Below, one piece after another: positions 4,940 through 6,408 of a stretch of DNA of 6,408 nucleotides. The notes under the pieces were generated by a model, which made no database searches, was not told where the DNA came from, and saw nothing but the letters and a program-made list of their open reading frames with translations. The number at the start of each line of letters is the position of its first letter. Position 1 is the stretch's first letter. Both the position numbers and the translations under genes were made by a program. The DNA is from Coriobacteriaceae bacterium (lineage in GTDB: Bacteria > Actinomycetota > Coriobacteriia > Coriobacteriales > QAMH01): contig SFLO01000044.1 of assembly GCA_004553405.1 (NCBI GenBank), forward strand, positions 1-6,408, read 5' to 3'.

Positions 4940-6364
4940 ATGGGCGGCTTTTTCGGTGCAGCATCCAAGCGCGATGTCTGCGTGGACGTGTACTTCGGCG
5001 TGGACTTCCACTCCCACTTGGGAACCAAGCGGGCGGGCATGATCGCCCACCACCCCGAGACGGGCTTCCAGCGAGAGATCCACTCCATCGAGAGCACCCC
5101 CTTCCGCACGAAGTTCGAGCCCTTCCTGGACACGGCCAAGGGCACCACGGTCATCGGCTGCATCTCGGACGCCGACCCCCAGCCCCTGATGGTCAAGTCG
5201 CACCTGGGCCTGTTCGCCCTCACCACCGTCGGTGTCATCAGCAACGCAGACGAGATCATCGAGCGCTACATGGCAGACTGCGGCCAGCAGTTCATGGCCA
5301 TGAGCAGCGGTGCGGTGAACCAGACCGAGCTCGTGGCCGCTGTCATCAACAAGGAGGACAACCTCATCGACGGCCTGCGCCACGCCCAAGACATCATCGA
5401 GGGCTCGATGACCATGCTCCTCATGACCGACGAGGGCGAGATCTATGCCGCGCGTGACAAGTACGGCCGCCTCCCCGTGATCATCGGCAAGGACGACGAC
5501 GGCTACTGCGTCACCTTCGAGAGCTTCGTCTACGACAAGCTCGGCTACAGGGACGAGTACGAGCTGGGTCCCAAGGAGATCGTCCGCATCACCAAGGACG
5601 GCTACGAGACCGTCTCCGAGGCCGGCGACGAGATGAAGATCTGCGCCTTCCTGTGGACCTACTACGGCTACCCCAACTCCACCTACGAGGGCACCAACGT
5701 CGAGGTCATGCGCTACCGCAACGGAGAGATCATGGCCCGCGACGAGATGGAGGACGGCACCCTGCCCGACGTCGACTACGTGGCAGGCATCCCCGACAGC
5801 GGCCTGCCCCATGCCATCGGCTACTCCACCGCCAGCGGCAAGCCCTTCGCACGCCCCTTCGTCAAGTACACCCCCACCTGGAGCCGCAGCTTCATGCCCA
5901 GCAACCAGGCCGTGCGCAACCACGTGGCCAAGATGAAGCAGGTACCCGTGCCCCAGCTCATCGAGGGCAAGAAGCTCCTCTTCGTCGACGACTCCATCGT
6001 GCGCGGCACCCAGATGCGCGAAACCGTCGACTTCCTCTACGGCGCAGGCGCCAAGGAGGTCCACATGCGCTCCGCCTGCCCGCCCATCATGTACGGCTGC
6101 AAGTACCTCAACTTCTCCTCGAGCAAAAGCGAGATGGAGCTCATCGCCCGCAAGAAGATCGACGAGCTCGAAGGCGATGCGGGCCTCGAGCACATCGACG
6201 AGTACGCAGACGCGCGCACCGAGAGGGGCCAGTGCCTGCTCAAGAGCATCTGCGAGGAGATGGGCTTCGACAGCCTGCGCTACCAGAGCCTCGAGGGCCA
6301 CTTGGAGGCCATCGGCATCGACCCCTCCAAGGTCTGCACCTACTGCTGGAACGGCAAGGAGTAG
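4940..6364 (+). CDS. purF: PurF-family amidophosphoribosyltransferase homologue lacking the catalytic cysteine
   Basis: The symbol marks the family, not a proven function. PurF normally makes 5-phosphoribosylamine from PRPP and glutamine. At 474 residues it matches the B. subtilis-type enzyme in length. Residues about 1-230 correspond to the N-terminal Ntn glutaminase domain and about 255-474 to the type I phosphoribosyltransferase domain. The latter has PDSG at 285-288, a flexible-loop region (about 310-335), and the PRPP loop VDDSIVRGT at 349-357. Cysteines C235, C387, C466 and C469 sit where the [4Fe-4S] ligands of B. subtilis PurF sit. The glutaminase site is lost. The N-terminal CGVFG of PurF is GGFFG here, with G2 in place of the nucleophile. 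HRGQ is HLGT (26-29), the VRY arginine is S76, HNGN is TVGV (96-99), and the SSDTE aspartate is gone. It is likely glutamine-independent, using ammonia or another acceptor. I recall similar MGGFFG proteins annotated as PurF in Coriobacteriia and Bacteroidetes. It is transcribed alone after a terminator. Confidence 0.9.
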   Translation: MGGFFGAASKRDVCVDVYFGVDFHSHLGTKRAGMIAHHPETGFQREIHSIESTPFRTKFEPFLDTAKGTTVIGCISDADPQPLMVKSHLGLFALTTVGVISNADEIIERYMADCGQQFMAMSSGAVNQTELVAAVINKEDNLIDGLRHAQDIIEGSMTMLLMTDEGEIYAARDKYGRLPVIIGKDDDGYCVTFESFVYDKLGYRDEYELGPKEIVRITKDGYETVSEAGDEMKICAFLWTYYGYPNSTYEGTNVEVMRYRNGEIMARDEMEDGTLPDVDYVAGIPDSGLPHAIGYSTASGKPFARPFVKYTPTWSRSFMPSNQAVRNHVAKMKQVPVPQLIEGKKLLFVDDSIVRGTQMRETVDFLYGAGAKEVHMRSACPPIMYGCKYLNFSSSKSEMELIARKKIDELEGDAGLEHIDEYADARTERGQCLLKSICEEMGFDSLRYQSLEGHLEAIGIDPSKVCTYCWNGKE

Positions 6365-6408
6365 GGCAGGGCACAGCGCCGCCAGATGAGAGCGAGCGGA
6401 CCCAGGGG

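Noticed and set aside
4979..4981. Cys14 of the PurF-family protein as an alternative mature N-terminal nucleophile after propeptide removal
   Set aside because: The gapless alignment places GGFFG on CGVFG, so Cys14 falls where B. subtilis PurF has a non-catalytic residue. Cleavage before it would also remove the first strand of the fold.
4823..6301. Very long open frame (about 490 codons) on the minus strand opposite the PurF-family gene
   Set aside because: The translation is dominated by Val, Leu, Ala, His, Gly and Asp with no recognisable motif. This is the usual mirror image of GC-ending codons on the other strand. The + strand frame has clear family motifs.

Overview
The window is a stretch of ordinary-looking biosynthetic DNA from a high-GC bacterium with strong Shine-Dalgarno sites. 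All five genes lie on the + strand. Codons end overwhelmingly in G or C. The order ilvB-ilvN-ilvC-serA is well known in Actinobacteria. Together with the style of the last protein, this makes an anaerobic actinobacterium of the Coriobacteriia (Olsenella/Collinsella-like) my best guess. That assignment rests on memory of related proteins, not on a search.

Layout: 1-1300 is the C-terminal three quarters of acetolactate synthase large subunit (ilvB, cut by the window edge). 1302-1778 is its ACT-domain regulatory subunit (ilvN), one base downstream. 1779-1958 is a gap with a GC-rich hairpin, a second small hairpin and a possible -10 box. 1959-2951 is ketol-acid reductoisomerase (ilvC). 2952-3148 is a gap packed with three hairpins that overlap at their edges. 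3149-4729 is long-form D-3-phosphoglycerate dehydrogenase (serA), closed by a strong intrinsic terminator at 4751-4789. 4940-6364 is a PurF-family amidophosphoribosyltransferase homologue with its own leader. 6365-6408 shows nothing recognisable.

IlvBN and IlvC carry out the first two shared steps of valine/isoleucine synthesis (leucine branches off later), with IlvN giving feedback control. SerA commits 3-phosphoglycerate to serine, which in turn feeds glycine and one-carbon units. The last gene would nominally start purine synthesis, but its sequence does not fit a normal PurF.

The most interesting object is this PurF-like protein. It aligns without a gap to the start of B. subtilis-type PurF, but the catalytic N-terminal cysteine is glycine. 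Several other residues of the glutamine site are also replaced. The PRPP-binding loop and all four cysteines expected to hold the [4Fe-4S] cluster remain. It looks like a glutaminase-dead but phosphoribosyltransferase-competent enzyme: ammonia-dependent, or with a different substrate. Secondary points are the hairpin cluster before serA, an identical 12-base translation-initiation leader in front of ilvC and serA, and a marked preference for GCA over GCC in Ala-Asp codon pairs.
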